A stretch of DNA of 64,000 nucleotides from Streptomyces sp. CGMCC 4.7035 (GCF_031583065.1 NZ_CP134053.1:3906001-3970000); one strand, 5' to 3'. Positions 38,329 through 46,286 are shown, counted from the stretch's first letter. Numbers and translations are program-made. The notes: generated by a model not told the origin, from the letters alone.

Positions 38329-38640
38329 GCGAGGGCGACAGCGCCTCGACGGTGGCGGTCAACACCGCTTTGGCGGCGGTGAGTTCGGTGTCCGGGTACT
38401 GGAGCAGCAGCGAGCACATCCGCAGCAGCAGAGTGCGGGCCTCGGCCTCTTGCCTTGAGCACGCCTCGTCACCGTCCTCGCCGAGCGTGCGTTCGCGCAT
38501 GTACGAGCGCAGCGCCGTGAGTTTCATGAGCTCCGGCGACCACCTCGCAGTCCCCGGCGGTGGACAGTTCCGCCAGGTACTCCAGCGGTATGTGCAGCCG
38601 GGTGACGGCGGCGAAGACGTGGTCGGGTCGTCCTGGTCGC
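38329..38640 (-). pseudogene. narH 3' end and narJ 5' end, fused and broken
   Basis: Minus strand: VFAAVTRLHIPLEYLAELST then AGDCEVVAGA is NarH-like. After a frame change the reading is KLTALRSYMRERTLGEDGDE, also NarH C-terminus. The same frame then runs into ARTLLLRMCSLLLQYPDTEL, the first helix of the NarJ chaperone, and ends at 38312 just inside the narI frame. Most of narH and narJ, and all of narG, are gone. The NarH assignment is less sure than NarJ/NarI. Confidence 0.65.
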
Positions 38641-38661
38641 CGCCCGCCGCGTCCACGGCCG

Positions 38662-38796
38662 CTCCACGGCGCATACGGCTCGTACGGAATCGGCCTGGTC
38701 CTTCTCGGACTTGCCGCAACCGCCGCTCTGGCCTTCACCACCACCGGAGTGCGCCACGCCGTCTCGCGCGGCGTGGTCACCGTGCGGCCGCACTGA
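38662..38796 (+). pseudogene. Nitrate/nitrite MFS transporter (NarK-like), C-terminal fragment
   Basis: The frame ending at TGA 38794 reads LHGAYGSYGIGLVLLGLAAT then AALAFTTTGVRHAVSRG. This is one hydrophobic helix and a basic tail such as ends NarK-type transporters. The identification rests mainly on position beside the nar remnants. The following 38797-39004 shows nothing I can support. Confidence 0.5.
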
Positions 38797-39004
38797 ACCA
38801 GCCGTACCCGAAGCCGGTCACTGGGGCTCGGCGTCCGTCTCAGCCCCAGTGTGAGTCCGCGCGTCAACCCTCAGCGGGTCACCCTCGCCGGGGCCGTGCC
38901 GAGTGCCGTGTCCTTTCCGCAGCTGACGGACCGGGAACGACGGAGGCCGTGGCCCTGGCCAGGGACGCGGGACTCGGCCTGGGGCCGGTGTGAGGACCAT
39001 CACG

Positions 39005-39244
39005 TCAATGAAGTGGGGCGCCCGACGTCATGACGGCCGGGTGGAGGCCGTGATCGTCCATGCGGTGCCGCATTCCACTGGCCGTCACCGACAGCCAGTC
39101 GCGCAACGTCAGTCCGTCCTCTCCGCGCCAGGCCGCATGGGCTACCGACTCGATCACATCGCACATCCAGCACGGTCGTACGGGCATGAAGGCGTTCGAC
39201 GGAGGGGTTTCCGTGCTTCCCGGCGCGCATGGATCGTAGGACAT
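39005..39244 (-). CDS. Small hypothetical protein with a PCWMC motif
   Basis: 79 aa from ATG 39244. It reads FMPVRPCWMCDVIESVAHAA, then WRGEDGLTLRDWLSVTASGM and RHRMDDHGLHPAV. The balanced composition, unlike the Arg/Pro noise of shadow frames, and the CxxC pair suggest a real protein. I recall similar short Streptomyces hypotheticals but cannot name a family. The RBS is unclear. Confidence 0.42.
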   Translation of the reverse strand: MSYDPCAPGSTETPPSNAFMPVRPCWMCDVIESVAHAAWRGEDGLTLRDWLSVTASGMRHRMDDHGLHPAVMTSGAPLH

Positions 39245-39367
39245 GGCTGATGATTTCCCTGGTGAGCGGGGAGAAATGCGCAGTGCGGTGGTTTTTTGCC
39301 ACGCCCTTGACGCCTCATTTCCGGCCACCTAGCCTCCACCGAACACGTCTGGACAGGTAGGTCGACG

Positions 39368-40873
39368 ATGGCGGACGCCCTGGATTCCCCCGACAACAGA
39401 TCCGCGGGCCGGCAGCTCCAGCTGGAGGTGCACGGGCTCGACGTGATCGGCGACGCCGAGCGCAAGGGCACTCCGCGGACGTTGTTCTGGCCCTGGTTCG
39501 GGGCGAACGTCTCCATCCTCGGACTGAGCTACGGCGCCTTCGCCCTGGGTTTCGGGATCTCCTTCTGGCAGGCGCTGGTCGCCGGAGTGATCGGGATCGT
39601 CTTCTCCTTCCTGCTCTGCGGTTTCATCGCGGTCGCGGGCAAGCGCGGCTCCGCACCCACGATGGTGCTCAGCCGCGCCGCGTACGGCGTGCGCGGCAAC
39701 AGACTCCCGTCGGTGATCTCCTGGGTCCTCACCGTCGGCTGGGAGACCGTCCTGACCGCACTCGCCACCATGGCCACCGCGACCGTCTTCGGACGGCTCG
39801 GCTGGGGCGGCGGCACCGAGACCAAGGTGGTGGCCCTGGTGCTGGTCGGCGCGCTGACCGTGGTCGGCGGCGTCATGGGCTTCGACCTGATCATGCGGCT
39901 GCAGACCGTGATCACCGCGGTCACGGGCGTGCTCACCGTCGTCTACATCGCGCTCGTCGCCGACCACATCCACTGGGACACGGTCCGCGCCGTTCCGGCA
40001 GGCTCGGCCCAGGAGTTCATCGGCGCGCTGGTCTTCATGATGACCGGCTTCGGCCTCGGCTGGGTCAATGCCGCCGCGGACTACTCCCGCTATCTGCCGC
40101 GGGGTTCGTCCGGCCGGGGCGTGATCGGCTGGACCACCTTCGGCGCGTCGGTGGCGCCCCTGCTCCTGCTGGTCTTCGGACTGCTGCTCGCCGGCTCGTC
40201 GAGCACGCTCGACAAGGCCGTCGCCGCCGATCCGATCGGCGCGCTGACGACGATCCTGCCGACCTGGTTCCTGGTCCCGTTCGCCGTGGTCGCGGTCCTG
40301 GGCCTGGTCGGCGGGGCCGTGCTGGACATCTACTCCTCCGGTCTCGCCCTGCTGTCCGCGGGGCTGCGCGTGCCCCGGTATCTGGCCGCGCTCGTCGACG
40401 GTGTCCTGATGATCGCGGGCTCGGTCTACATCGTCTTCTTCGCCGACGATTTCCTCGGCCAGTTCATGGGCTTCCTGACGACGCTCGGGGTTCCCATCGC
40501 GGCCTGGTGCGGCATCATGCTCGCCGACCTGGCCCTGCGCCGCCGCGACTACGACGAGGGCGACCTCTACCGCCCGCACGGCCGGTACGGCGACATACCG
40601 CTCACGCCCCTGCTCCTCACCCTCGCCGCCACGGCGATCGGCTGGGGCCTGGTCACGAACACCGCCGCGAGCTGGCTGGAGTGGCAGGGGTATCTCCTCG
40701 GTCCGTTCGGCCTCGGCGGCAAGTCGGGCGCCTGGGCGTACGCCAACCTCGGCGTCCTGGGCGCTCTGGCGGTGGGTTTCCTGGGCACCCTGGCCCTGGG
40801 CCGCGGGCGCGTACGCGGGCAGGAGCGGGAGGTCACGAGCCCGACGGCGAACGAGGGGGTGCCGATCGCTTGA
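39368..40873 (+). CDS. NCS1-family nucleobase (cytosine/purine) permease
   Basis: 501 aa with about 12 membrane helices. The family N-terminal block is GTPRTLFWPWFGANVSILGL. Further blocks: APTMVLSRAAYGVRGNRLPS, VISWVLTVGWETVLTALAT, MMTGFGLGWVNAAADYSRYL and a C-terminal DLALRRRDYDEGDLYRPHGR. These match the cytosine permease branch of NCS1 (proton- or sodium-coupled nucleobase import). The ligand may be cytosine, a purine, hydantoin-like or a related heterocycle. Its stop overlaps the TTG start of a cysteine hydrolase gene, which suggests import followed by hydrolysis of an amide or carbamoyl product. Confidence 0.92.
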   Translation: MADALDSPDNRSAGRQLQLEVHGLDVIGDAERKGTPRTLFWPWFGANVSILGLSYGAFALGFGISFWQALVAGVIGIVFSFLLCGFIAVAGKRGSAPTMVLSRAAYGVRGNRLPSVISWVLTVGWETVLTALATMATATVFGRLGWGGGTETKVVALVLVGALTVVGGVMGFDLIMRLQTVITAVTGVLTVVYIALVADHIHWDTVRAVPAGSAQEFIGALVFMMTGFGLGWVNAAADYSRYLPRGSSGRGVIGWTTFGASVAPLLLLVFGLLLAGSSSTLDKAVAADPIGALTTILPTWFLVPFAVVAVLGLVGGAVLDIYSSGLALLSAGLRVPRYLAALVDGVLMIAGSVYIVFFADDFLGQFMGFLTTLGVPIAAWCGIMLADLALRRRDYDEGDLYRPHGRYGDIPLTPLLLTLAATAIGWGLVTNTAASWLEWQGYLLGPFGLGGKSGAWAYANLGVLGALAVGFLGTLALGRGRVRGQEREVTSPTANEGVPIA

Positions 40874-41445
40874 TCGCCACCACCGACCTGCTCGCCGTCA
40901 TCGACATGCAACGCGTCTTCGCCGAACCCGACAGTCCCTGGGCCGCCCCTCGTTTCGAGGAAGCCGCGGCAGGTGTACGACGACTGCTGCCGGCCTTCGG
41001 CGAACGCGTCACCTTCACCCGCTTCCTGGCACCGCGGAAACCCGTCGGCGCCTGGCGGGCGTACTACGAGCAGTGGTCCTTCGCGCTGCGGCCGCCGGAC
41101 GCCCCGCTGTGGCGGCTGACCGATCACTTCGCGGACCGGGCACGGCACGTGCTGGACGCCACCACGTTCGGCAAGTGGACACCCGAGCTGGCCGAGCGCG
41201 TGGGACCGGACGGCCGCCTGGTCCTGACGGGAGTCAGCACCGACTGCTGCGTGCTGTCCACGGCCCTCGCCGCCGCGGACGCCGGAGTGGAGGTCCTGGT
41301 GGTCGCCGACGCCTGCGCGGGCGCCGACGACGCCGCGCACGACAGGGCGCTGGCCGTGCTGGACCTCTACCGCCCGCTGATCCGCGTGGTCACCGTGGCC
41401 GAACTGCTCGGGGAGCCCCGGGCGCCTGTGGCACCGGGCGGGTGA
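40870..41445 (+). CDS. Isochorismatase-family cysteine hydrolase
   Basis: 191 aa from TTG 40870; the TTGA overlap with the permease stop supports this start. The isochorismatase-like fold has Asp12 in LLAVIDMQRVFAEPDS, Lys102 in TTFGKWTP and the nucleophile Cys126 or Cys127 in GVSTDCCVLSTALAAADAG, giving the full Asp-Lys-Cys triad. This group contains nicotinamidases, ureidoacrylate hydrolases, biuret and N-carbamoyl-amine hydrolases. Translational coupling to an NCS1 permease points to a nitrogen-rich heterocycle breakdown product as substrate. The exact reaction cannot be fixed from sequence. Confidence 0.9.
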   Translation: MIATTDLLAVIDMQRVFAEPDSPWAAPRFEEAAAGVRRLLPAFGERVTFTRFLAPRKPVGAWRAYYEQWSFALRPPDAPLWRLTDHFADRARHVLDATTFGKWTPELAERVGPDGRLVLTGVSTDCCVLSTALAAADAGVEVLVVADACAGADDAAHDRALAVLDLYRPLIRVVTVAELLGEPRAPVAPGG

Positions 41446-41608
41446 CTGTTCCCGGCCACGCGGCGGACCGGCCGGGCCGAGGACATCCCGCTGATCCGCT
41501 GATCCGCTGACGGCAGGCATGGCCCGGCCCCCGGTGGGTACGCGACGGGAACCCGTCCGGAGCTTGTGGTTCCGGGCTGCCCCGCCGGCTACTACCTGGG
41601 GATATGCC

Positions 41609-42016
41609 ATGAACACACCCAAGAACATCCACCACCCGACCGCGGCCCAGGCGGCACTCGACACCCTCGCGGTGGACGCCGGGGACTCGTCGGCGCTGGA
41701 CACACTGGCCGGGAGCGACGTGCTGGTCCCCGTGCCGGACGACGTCAGCGAGGAGGAAGCCACCAGCCCCGACACGGTGGCGCTGCCCGTCCTGGAACAG
41801 CCGGACGGCGAGCAGACCGTGCCCGTGTTCACCTCGGAGAACGAGATGGCCGACCTGTTGCCGTTCATCTCGCGCTACCGGCTCGTGCCGCTCGGCGCGC
41901 TCGCCTCCCAGTGGCCCACCGGTGACCTCACGCTCACCATCGACGCGGCCTCGCCGCACGGCCTGACACTCAACTCCGAGGGCGTCCGCACGCTGCTGGC
42001 CCGTCCGCAGGGGTGA
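41609..42016 (+). CDS. SseB-like N-terminal domain protein
   Basis: 135 aa from ATG 41609. An alanine-rich leader (NIHHPTAAQAALDTLAVDAG) is followed by an SseB-type fold: DVLVPVPDDVSEEEATSPDT, then VALPVLEQPDGEQTVPVFTS and ENEMADLLPFISRYRLVPLG. Two such motifs (a strand ending VPVP, then FTSxxE) are typical of type III secretion chaperone-like/SseB proteins widespread in Streptomyces; function unknown. No clear operon partners. Confidence 0.8.
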   Translation: MNTPKNIHHPTAAQAALDTLAVDAGDSSALDTLAGSDVLVPVPDDVSEEEATSPDTVALPVLEQPDGEQTVPVFTSENEMADLLPFISRYRLVPLGALASQWPTGDLTLTIDAASPHGLTLNSEGVRTLLARPQG

Positions 42017-42106
42017 CGCGGGAAAGGAGCCGGGTCGAGGCCGCCTTCGACGTCGTACGGGAGCTGTCGCGCCGAGGCGGACTGGAGCGCGGTCCACAAT
42101 GACCGC

Positions 42107-43219
42107 ATGAAATGGATCTCCGGCGTGTTCGGCGCAGTGCTCCTCGGCGCCGTCCTCGCCAGCATCCTGCGCACCCTGGTGGTACCGCGCGGCCTCTACT
42201 CCGGGCTGGTGTACCGGCTGTGGTGGACGCTGCGCCGCGTGCTGCGGCTGGCCGCCTTCCGCGGTGGCTACCAGGCCATCGACCGGGCGCAGACCTGGCT
42301 CGGCTCGCTGATCCTGATGGGCATGCTCGCGACCTGGCTCGGCGGGGCGTTCGTGGGGTACGGGCTGCTGCTGCACGCCCTGTCCTCGCTGAGCTGGGGC
42401 AACTCGTTCCGCGAGGCGGGATCCAGCCTGTTCACGCTCGGTTTCGCCAGCGGGCAGCGGCCGCGCCTGTCCGCGGTCGACTTCCTTGCGGCGACCACCG
42501 GGCCCGTCGTCATCGCTTTGCAGATCGCTTACCTGCCCACCCTGTACGCCGCGTACAGCCGCCGCGAACTGGAGGTGACCCTGCTCCAGTCCCGGGCCGG
42601 CGAACCTGCCTGGGGGCCGGAGATCCTGGCCCGCCAGTGGCTCGTCGACACCGAGACCGCGCTGCCCGAGCTCTACCGCGCCTGGGAGCGGCTGGCCGCG
42701 GACATCGGCGAGAGCCATTCCACCTACCCGGTGCTGACCGCGTTCCGCTCGCCGGGCCCCTACCGGAACTGGCTGGTCGGGCTGCTCGCCGTCATGGACG
42801 CCGCCGCCATGCAGCTCGCGCTCGCGCCGCGGGCCGCCCCGCCGGAGGCTCGGCTGGTGATCCGGGCCGGCTTCACCGCCCTGCGTGATATCGCCCGCTC
42901 GCAGCGCTTCTCGGTCGACACGGACCCGGCCCCGGACAGTCCGATCCAGCTCACCTTCCCGGAGTTCGACTCGGCCGTGGCGATGGTGGTGGCGGCGGGA
43001 TTCCCGGCCCAGCGGACGGCGCGCGAGGCCTGGCCGCACTTCCACGGCTGGCGGGTCAACTACGAGGCGGCCGCGTACGAGCTGTGCCGCCGCTCCGACG
43101 CCGTACCCGCCCTGTGGAGCGGCCCGCGCGACTTCGTCGCCACCCCGATCCCGCCACGGCGCCCGATGGACCGGCGACCCGGAGGGAGCCGACCGGAACC
43201 GCCCGCGCAGGCGGGGTAG
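42107..43219 (+). CDS. Conserved membrane protein, ion-channel-like pore region
   Basis: 370 aa from ATG 42107. There are three or four membrane helices in the first 160 residues: ISGVFGAVLLGAVLASILRT, WLGSLILMGMLATWLGGAFV, a re-entrant stretch SSLFTLGFASGQRPR, and FLAATTGPVVIALQIAYLPT. The FTLGFASG loop between helices recalls a potassium-channel P-loop but lacks the exact TVGYG signature. The C-terminal ~200 residues are cytosolic and helical (RAWERLAADIGESHSTYPVL). Known in many Streptomyces as a hypothetical integral membrane protein; the channel role is inference. Confidence 0.8.
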   Translation: MKWISGVFGAVLLGAVLASILRTLVVPRGLYSGLVYRLWWTLRRVLRLAAFRGGYQAIDRAQTWLGSLILMGMLATWLGGAFVGYGLLLHALSSLSWGNSFREAGSSLFTLGFASGQRPRLSAVDFLAATTGPVVIALQIAYLPTLYAAYSRRELEVTLLQSRAGEPAWGPEILARQWLVDTETALPELYRAWERLAADIGESHSTYPVLTAFRSPGPYRNWLVGLLAVMDAAAMQLALAPRAAPPEARLVIRAGFTALRDIARSQRFSVDTDPAPDSPIQLTFPEFDSAVAMVVAAGFPAQRTAREAWPHFHGWRVNYEAAAYELCRRSDAVPALWSGPRDFVATPIPPRRPMDRRPGGSRPEPPAQAG

Positions 43220-43614
43220 CCCGGCCGATCCTCGGCCAAGCGCCCGACGCGGAGGAGGGCGGCTCCGGGGCCGCCCGCCGCGTGCGGCCGCCGGTGCGGC
43301 TTCTCGCACGTGGACCTGCGTGTGGGGCCAGTACGCCGCTGGCCGCGACCGACATCAAGCGCCCGTGCCGCACCAAGGGAGCCCAACTCCGCAGGCGCAG
43401 TGGCGGCGGCGAGGGGGCGGTCGGCGGCCGAGACGATCATGGATCGTACGGTCGTCCAGCCCGGCGATTGGGCGATTGGGCGATTCGGCGATCGCGGTCA
43501 CGTCTGCGTCGCGTCGGGCGCGACGCAGACAACCGTGGTGAGCCGCCAGTCAGTGGTGGCGCCACGACTCGACGCAGCCGGGCTGCGAGGTGGGCAGCCC
43601 GGTGCCGATGTCTA
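43220..43614. other. Gene-free stretch upstream of the MITE
   Basis: No gene can be supported. It contains four 8-bp tandem repeats (CGGCGATT, GGGCGATT, GGGCGATT, CGGCGATC) at 43462-43493. It also contains a perfect 12-bp hairpin, GTCTGCGTCGCG (43502-43513) with its complement at 43519-43530, which could be a transcription terminator. Confidence 0.6.
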
Positions 43615-43834
43615 GTGCCCCAACAGGCAACGTTCGCCCCGTCGCGACGCCCGGCACGCTCCCCCAAGCTCTTCGAGCAGGGGGACCCCCACTCGCCGCA
43701 CCGGCCGAAAGCCCAAGTACATCCAGTACGAGGGCTTCCGTCCGGCACTCCCCCAAGCTCTACGAGCAGGGGGTACCCCCAGAGCACGCACCGGACGCCG
43801 CTCCTTGACGGGCAAACGTTGCCTGCCGGGGCAC
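43615..43834. mobile_element. MITE-like non-autonomous element (220 bp)
   Basis: The ends are inverted: left GTGCCCCAACAGGCAACGTT, and right end, read inward, GTGCCCCGGCAGGCAACGTT. The terminal repeat of about 26 bases has three mismatches. TA flanks both sides (43613-43614 and 43835-43836), a typical TA target duplication. The interior carries no gene but two copies of a hairpin repeat. The right-hand TA is shared with the left end of the adjoining IS. Confidence 0.7.
43661..43773. repeat. Two copies of the Streptomyces CCCCCAAGCTC hairpin repeat
   Basis: CCCCCAAGCTC, then TTC or TAC, then GAGCAGGGGG, at 43661-43684 and 43750-43773. Each folds as a stem with inner GCTC/GAGC and outer CCCCC/GGGGG. 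Such palindromes are common between Streptomyces genes. Here both lie inside the MITE. Confidence 0.75.
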
Positions 43835-43890
43835 TAGGAGCTGTCCGGCCGATCATGTGACTGTCGCCTGGTCGGATCGTTGTCCCGTGC

Positions 43891-44834
43891 ATGGGGCGGG
43901 GTGGACGCGGTGATCTGTCGGACGCGGAGTGGGAACGGCTGCGGCCGTTCCTGCCCGTCAGCAATGGTCGGTGCGGGCGGTGGCGCGACCACCGGCAGGT
44001 GATCGACGGGATTTTGCACCGGGTGCGCACCGGGGTGCACTGGCGTGATCTGCCGGAGCGGTTCGGGCCGTGGAAAACGGTCTACGAGCGCCATCGGCTC
44101 TGGTCTGCGGACGGCACCTGGGAATGGCTGCTGCAGCAGGTCCAGGCTGAGGCCGATGCGGTGGGCGCGATTGACTGGGATGTCTCGGTGGATTCCACCA
44201 TCGTGCGCGCGCACCAGCACGCGGCCGGCGCCCGCACCGGCCCGCCGCCGGCTTTTGCCGCCCCAAAGGGGGGCGAGGCGCTGGAACACCAGGACGAAAC
44301 TCCGTGGCAAAGCCTCATCGACCGGCTGGTGGAGGTGGTGCGGGAGGCGAGGGCCTGGGGCGTTCGCGCGGTGGCTTCACCAGCAAGATCCACCTAAGCG
44401 CGGACGGCCGCTGCCGCCCGTTGTCTCTGATCGTCACACCGGGGCAGCGAGCCGACTGCACCCAGTTCGTGCAGGTGCTGGAGAAGATCCGGGTCCCCCG
44501 GTCCGGGTCGGGCAGGCCACGCAAGAAGCCGGACAGCGTCGCAGCAGACAAGGGCTACAGCAATGGCCCCTGCCGTCAATACCTGCGGCGGCGCGGCATC
44601 CGGCACACGATCCCGGAGAAGGCCGACAGTCGCGCCTCCCGCCTGCGCAAAGGATCACGAGGCGGACGTCCGCCTGGGTTCGACCAGAAGCGGTACAAGA
44701 AGCGCAACACCGTCGAACGGGCCGTCAACAGGCTCAAGAACTTCCGTGCGGTGGCTACGCGGTATGACAAGCGCGGCTACGTGTTCCTCGGCACTGTCTC
44801 AGCTGCAGCTGTCATCGTGTGGCTCCGCTCATGA
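43891..44834 (+). CDS. IS5/IS427-type DDE transposase, two frames joined by -1 frameshift
   Basis: Frame A starts at ATG 43891 and runs to 44397: GDLSDAEWERLRPFLPVSNG (the DUF4096 helix-turn-helix part), VIDGILHRVRTGVHWRDLPE, and the first Asp in DVSVDSTIVRAHQH. Frame B, one base back, continues GLGRSRGGFTSKIHLSADGR, the second Asp in VAADKGYSNG and the Glu in RNTVERAVNRLKNF, and ends WLRS at 44834. Both frames are open from 44271 to 44394. The heptamer G GGG GGC at 44270-44276 region, right after AAA, is a plausible -1 slip site. Programmed frameshifting is common in IS427-type elements. If no slip occurs, only an inactive N-terminal product is made. Confidence 0.85.
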
Positions 44835-45299
44835 CCGGCCACTCGTGTTCAAGTCGAGTGCGGAGGCCTGGCCGACCGCGGCAAACAGGATGAGTGGCAG
44901 TTCCTTGTCGGCCTGGCCGACCGCCAGCGCGAGCCAACGACCGCTGTCGGGGAGCGGCCACACCTGCATGCTTACGGCCTGTTGGCTGAGGTAATCGAGC
45001 GGCTCGGACACCGGCACTCCCTCGCAACCGGCACTCAAATACGGCCCGAGGTCCACGACGAACGCATTGCCCCACCGAGTCGTCAGGCGTGCTGCCAGGT
45101 CGTCGAGGCAGGCCTGCAGGTCAGCTTCGGCCTCAACCCAGGCCTGCCCGTCGTCGTCATCCCAGAAGTCCCGACTGACCTGCAGTTCGCGCACATGATG
45201 CTCTGGTCCACCGCCCCCGCAGGCGTCGACATAGGTCACCTCCGGGAACGGCTGCACAACCAACGCGTCAATCGTCGCGAGGTACTCATCGGTGGTCAT
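44829..45299 (-). CDS. IS passenger gene, unknown function
   Basis: 156 aa from ATG 45299. It is acidic, with no signal or membrane segment: TTDEYLATIDALVVQPFPEV, then VEAEADLQACLDDLAARLTT, RWGNAFVVDLGPYLSAG and LPDSGRWLALAVGQADKELP. I do not recognise the family; the size and fold-like alternation could fit an immunity- or regulator-type protein, but that is speculation. It lies wholly between the IS ends and converges on the transposase, the two stop codons overlapping in TCATGA (44829-44834). This tight packing suggests it moves with the element. Confidence 0.7.
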   Translation of the reverse strand: MTTDEYLATIDALVVQPFPEVTYVDACGGGGPEHHVRELQVSRDFWDDDDGQAWVEAEADLQACLDDLAARLTTRWGNAFVVDLGPYLSAGCEGVPVSEPLDYLSQQAVSMQVWPLPDSGRWLALAVGQADKELPLILFAAVGQASALDLNTSGRS

Positions 45300-45469
45300 G
45301 GACGCAGGTTATGGGACCGCGCAGACAACTACCGCCGACCGTGCGCACCGACCCATGATCGGCCGGACAGCTCCTAGGTGCCGACCCTTCGGCGGGCAGG
45401 CGAGCGCGGTCGGCGAGGCGGCGGTCGGTGACGTGTCCTGCACGAGCCGCCCTGCCGTGGGCGCGGGCT

Positions 45470-45859
45470 TCAGCCGTTCAAGGTACGGGCCAGGACCTCG
45501 CGTTGCAGCGGCTGCACCTCGGAATGCAGCTCGCGGCCCTTCTCGGTCAGGGCGACCCACACCCCGCGCCGGTCCTCCTCGCATACCGAGCGCAGCACCA
45601 GGCCGTCCTTCTCCAGCCGGCCGATCAGCCGGGACAGGGCGCTCTGGCTCAGATGGACGCGTCCCGCGATGTTCTGCACCCGGCACTGGTCACCGCGCGC
45701 GGGCGCCTCGGTGGCGAGGATGTCGAGCACCTCGAAGTCACTGGCGCCGAGCCCGTACGGGTGCAGCACACGGTCGATCTCGCACATGGTGCGGGCGTGC
45801 ACCGACAGGATGTCCCGCCACTGTTCCTCGAGCCGGGGACCGGCCGATTTCGCTGCCAT
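45470..45859 (-). CDS. MarR-family transcriptional regulator
   Basis: 129 aa. Helices: WRDILSVHARTMCEIDRVLH, DFEVLDILATEAPARGDQCR, recognition helix VHLSQSALSRLIGRLEKDGL, and wing RSVCEEDRRGVWVALTEKG. Complete for the family. Start at ATG 45859. Its target is not obvious; upstream on the same strand is a VOC protein gene 76 bases away. Confidence 0.92.
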   Translation of the reverse strand: MAAKSAGPRLEEQWRDILSVHARTMCEIDRVLHPYGLGASDFEVLDILATEAPARGDQCRVQNIAGRVHLSQSALSRLIGRLEKDGLVLRSVCEEDRRGVWVALTEKGRELHSEVQPLQREVLARTLNG

Positions 45860-45935
45860 ATCCGCACGGTAACAGACAACGCGCGTTTATTTACCATGCA
45901 ACTAGTGCGTGTGCAAGGAAGTGGTGCCCGGAGAC

Positions 45936-46286
45936 CTACGCGGGCTGATCCTGGAGGAGTCCCACGAGGTTCCCGTCCGCGTCCTTCACCGAGGCGATCA
46001 GCCTTCCGCCGCCGACGTCCTGGACGTCCTGGAGCAGCTCGGCCCCTGCCTCCAGCAGGGCCGCGAGGCGCGCCCTGATGTCGGACACGTGCCAGTACGG
46101 CACCGGACCGGTCATCCCCTTGGCGTGCCCGTTGGGGTCGAGGCCGACGTCCTGCCCCGCGTCCTTGAACCCGACGTAGTACGGCTCGTCCGCGTACGGC
46201 TCCACTTCCAGCAGCGCGCTGAACAGGGACTTCGCCTGGGCGAGATCCTTGACGGGGTAGATGATCGTCTTGAGGCCGGCGGTCAT
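45936..46286 (-). CDS. VOC/glyoxalase-fold protein
   Basis: 116 aa from ATG 46286 (GGAGGAG upstream). Single VOC module: TIIYPVKDLAQAKSLFSALL, then YYVGFKDAGQDVGLDPNGHA, VPYWHVSDIRARLAALLEAG, and the terminal ASVKDADGNLVGLLQDQ. The subfamily (glyoxalase-like, substrate unknown) is widespread. Metal-binding His/Glu positions are only partly kept. Confidence 0.88.
   Translation of the reverse strand: MTAGLKTIIYPVKDLAQAKSLFSALLEVEPYADEPYYVGFKDAGQDVGLDPNGHAKGMTGPVPYWHVSDIRARLAALLEAGAELLQDVQDVGGGRLIASVKDADGNLVGLLQDQPA

Larger units (their letters stand above)
43837..45374. mobile_element. IS5-family (IS427-type) insertion sequence with a passenger gene, 1538 bp
   Basis: The 21-base terminal sequence at 43837-43857 (starts GGAGCTGTCCGG, ends GATCATG) is repeated exactly, inverted, at 45354-45374. 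Both ends abut TA (43835-43836, 45375-45376), fitting the 2-bp target duplication of the IS427 group. Inside are a two-frame DDE transposase (43891-44834) and a convergent gene (44829-45299). Related elements are usually 0.8-1.0 kb, so about 0.5 kb is additional and corresponds to the passenger. Confidence 0.85.

Noticed and set aside
38870..38960. LuxR-type helix-turn-helix start (FPQLTDRER)
   Set aside because: Only about nine residues match and the frame loses similarity at once; too short to call even a fossil.
42107..43219. Potassium channel
   Set aside because: The pore-like FTLGFASG loop lacks the TVGYG filter, so only a general channel-like membrane protein is stated.
43661..43773. 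CRISPR-like spaced repeats
   Set aside because: Only two repeat copies, each a self-complementary hairpin of a known Streptomyces intergenic type, with no cas genes.
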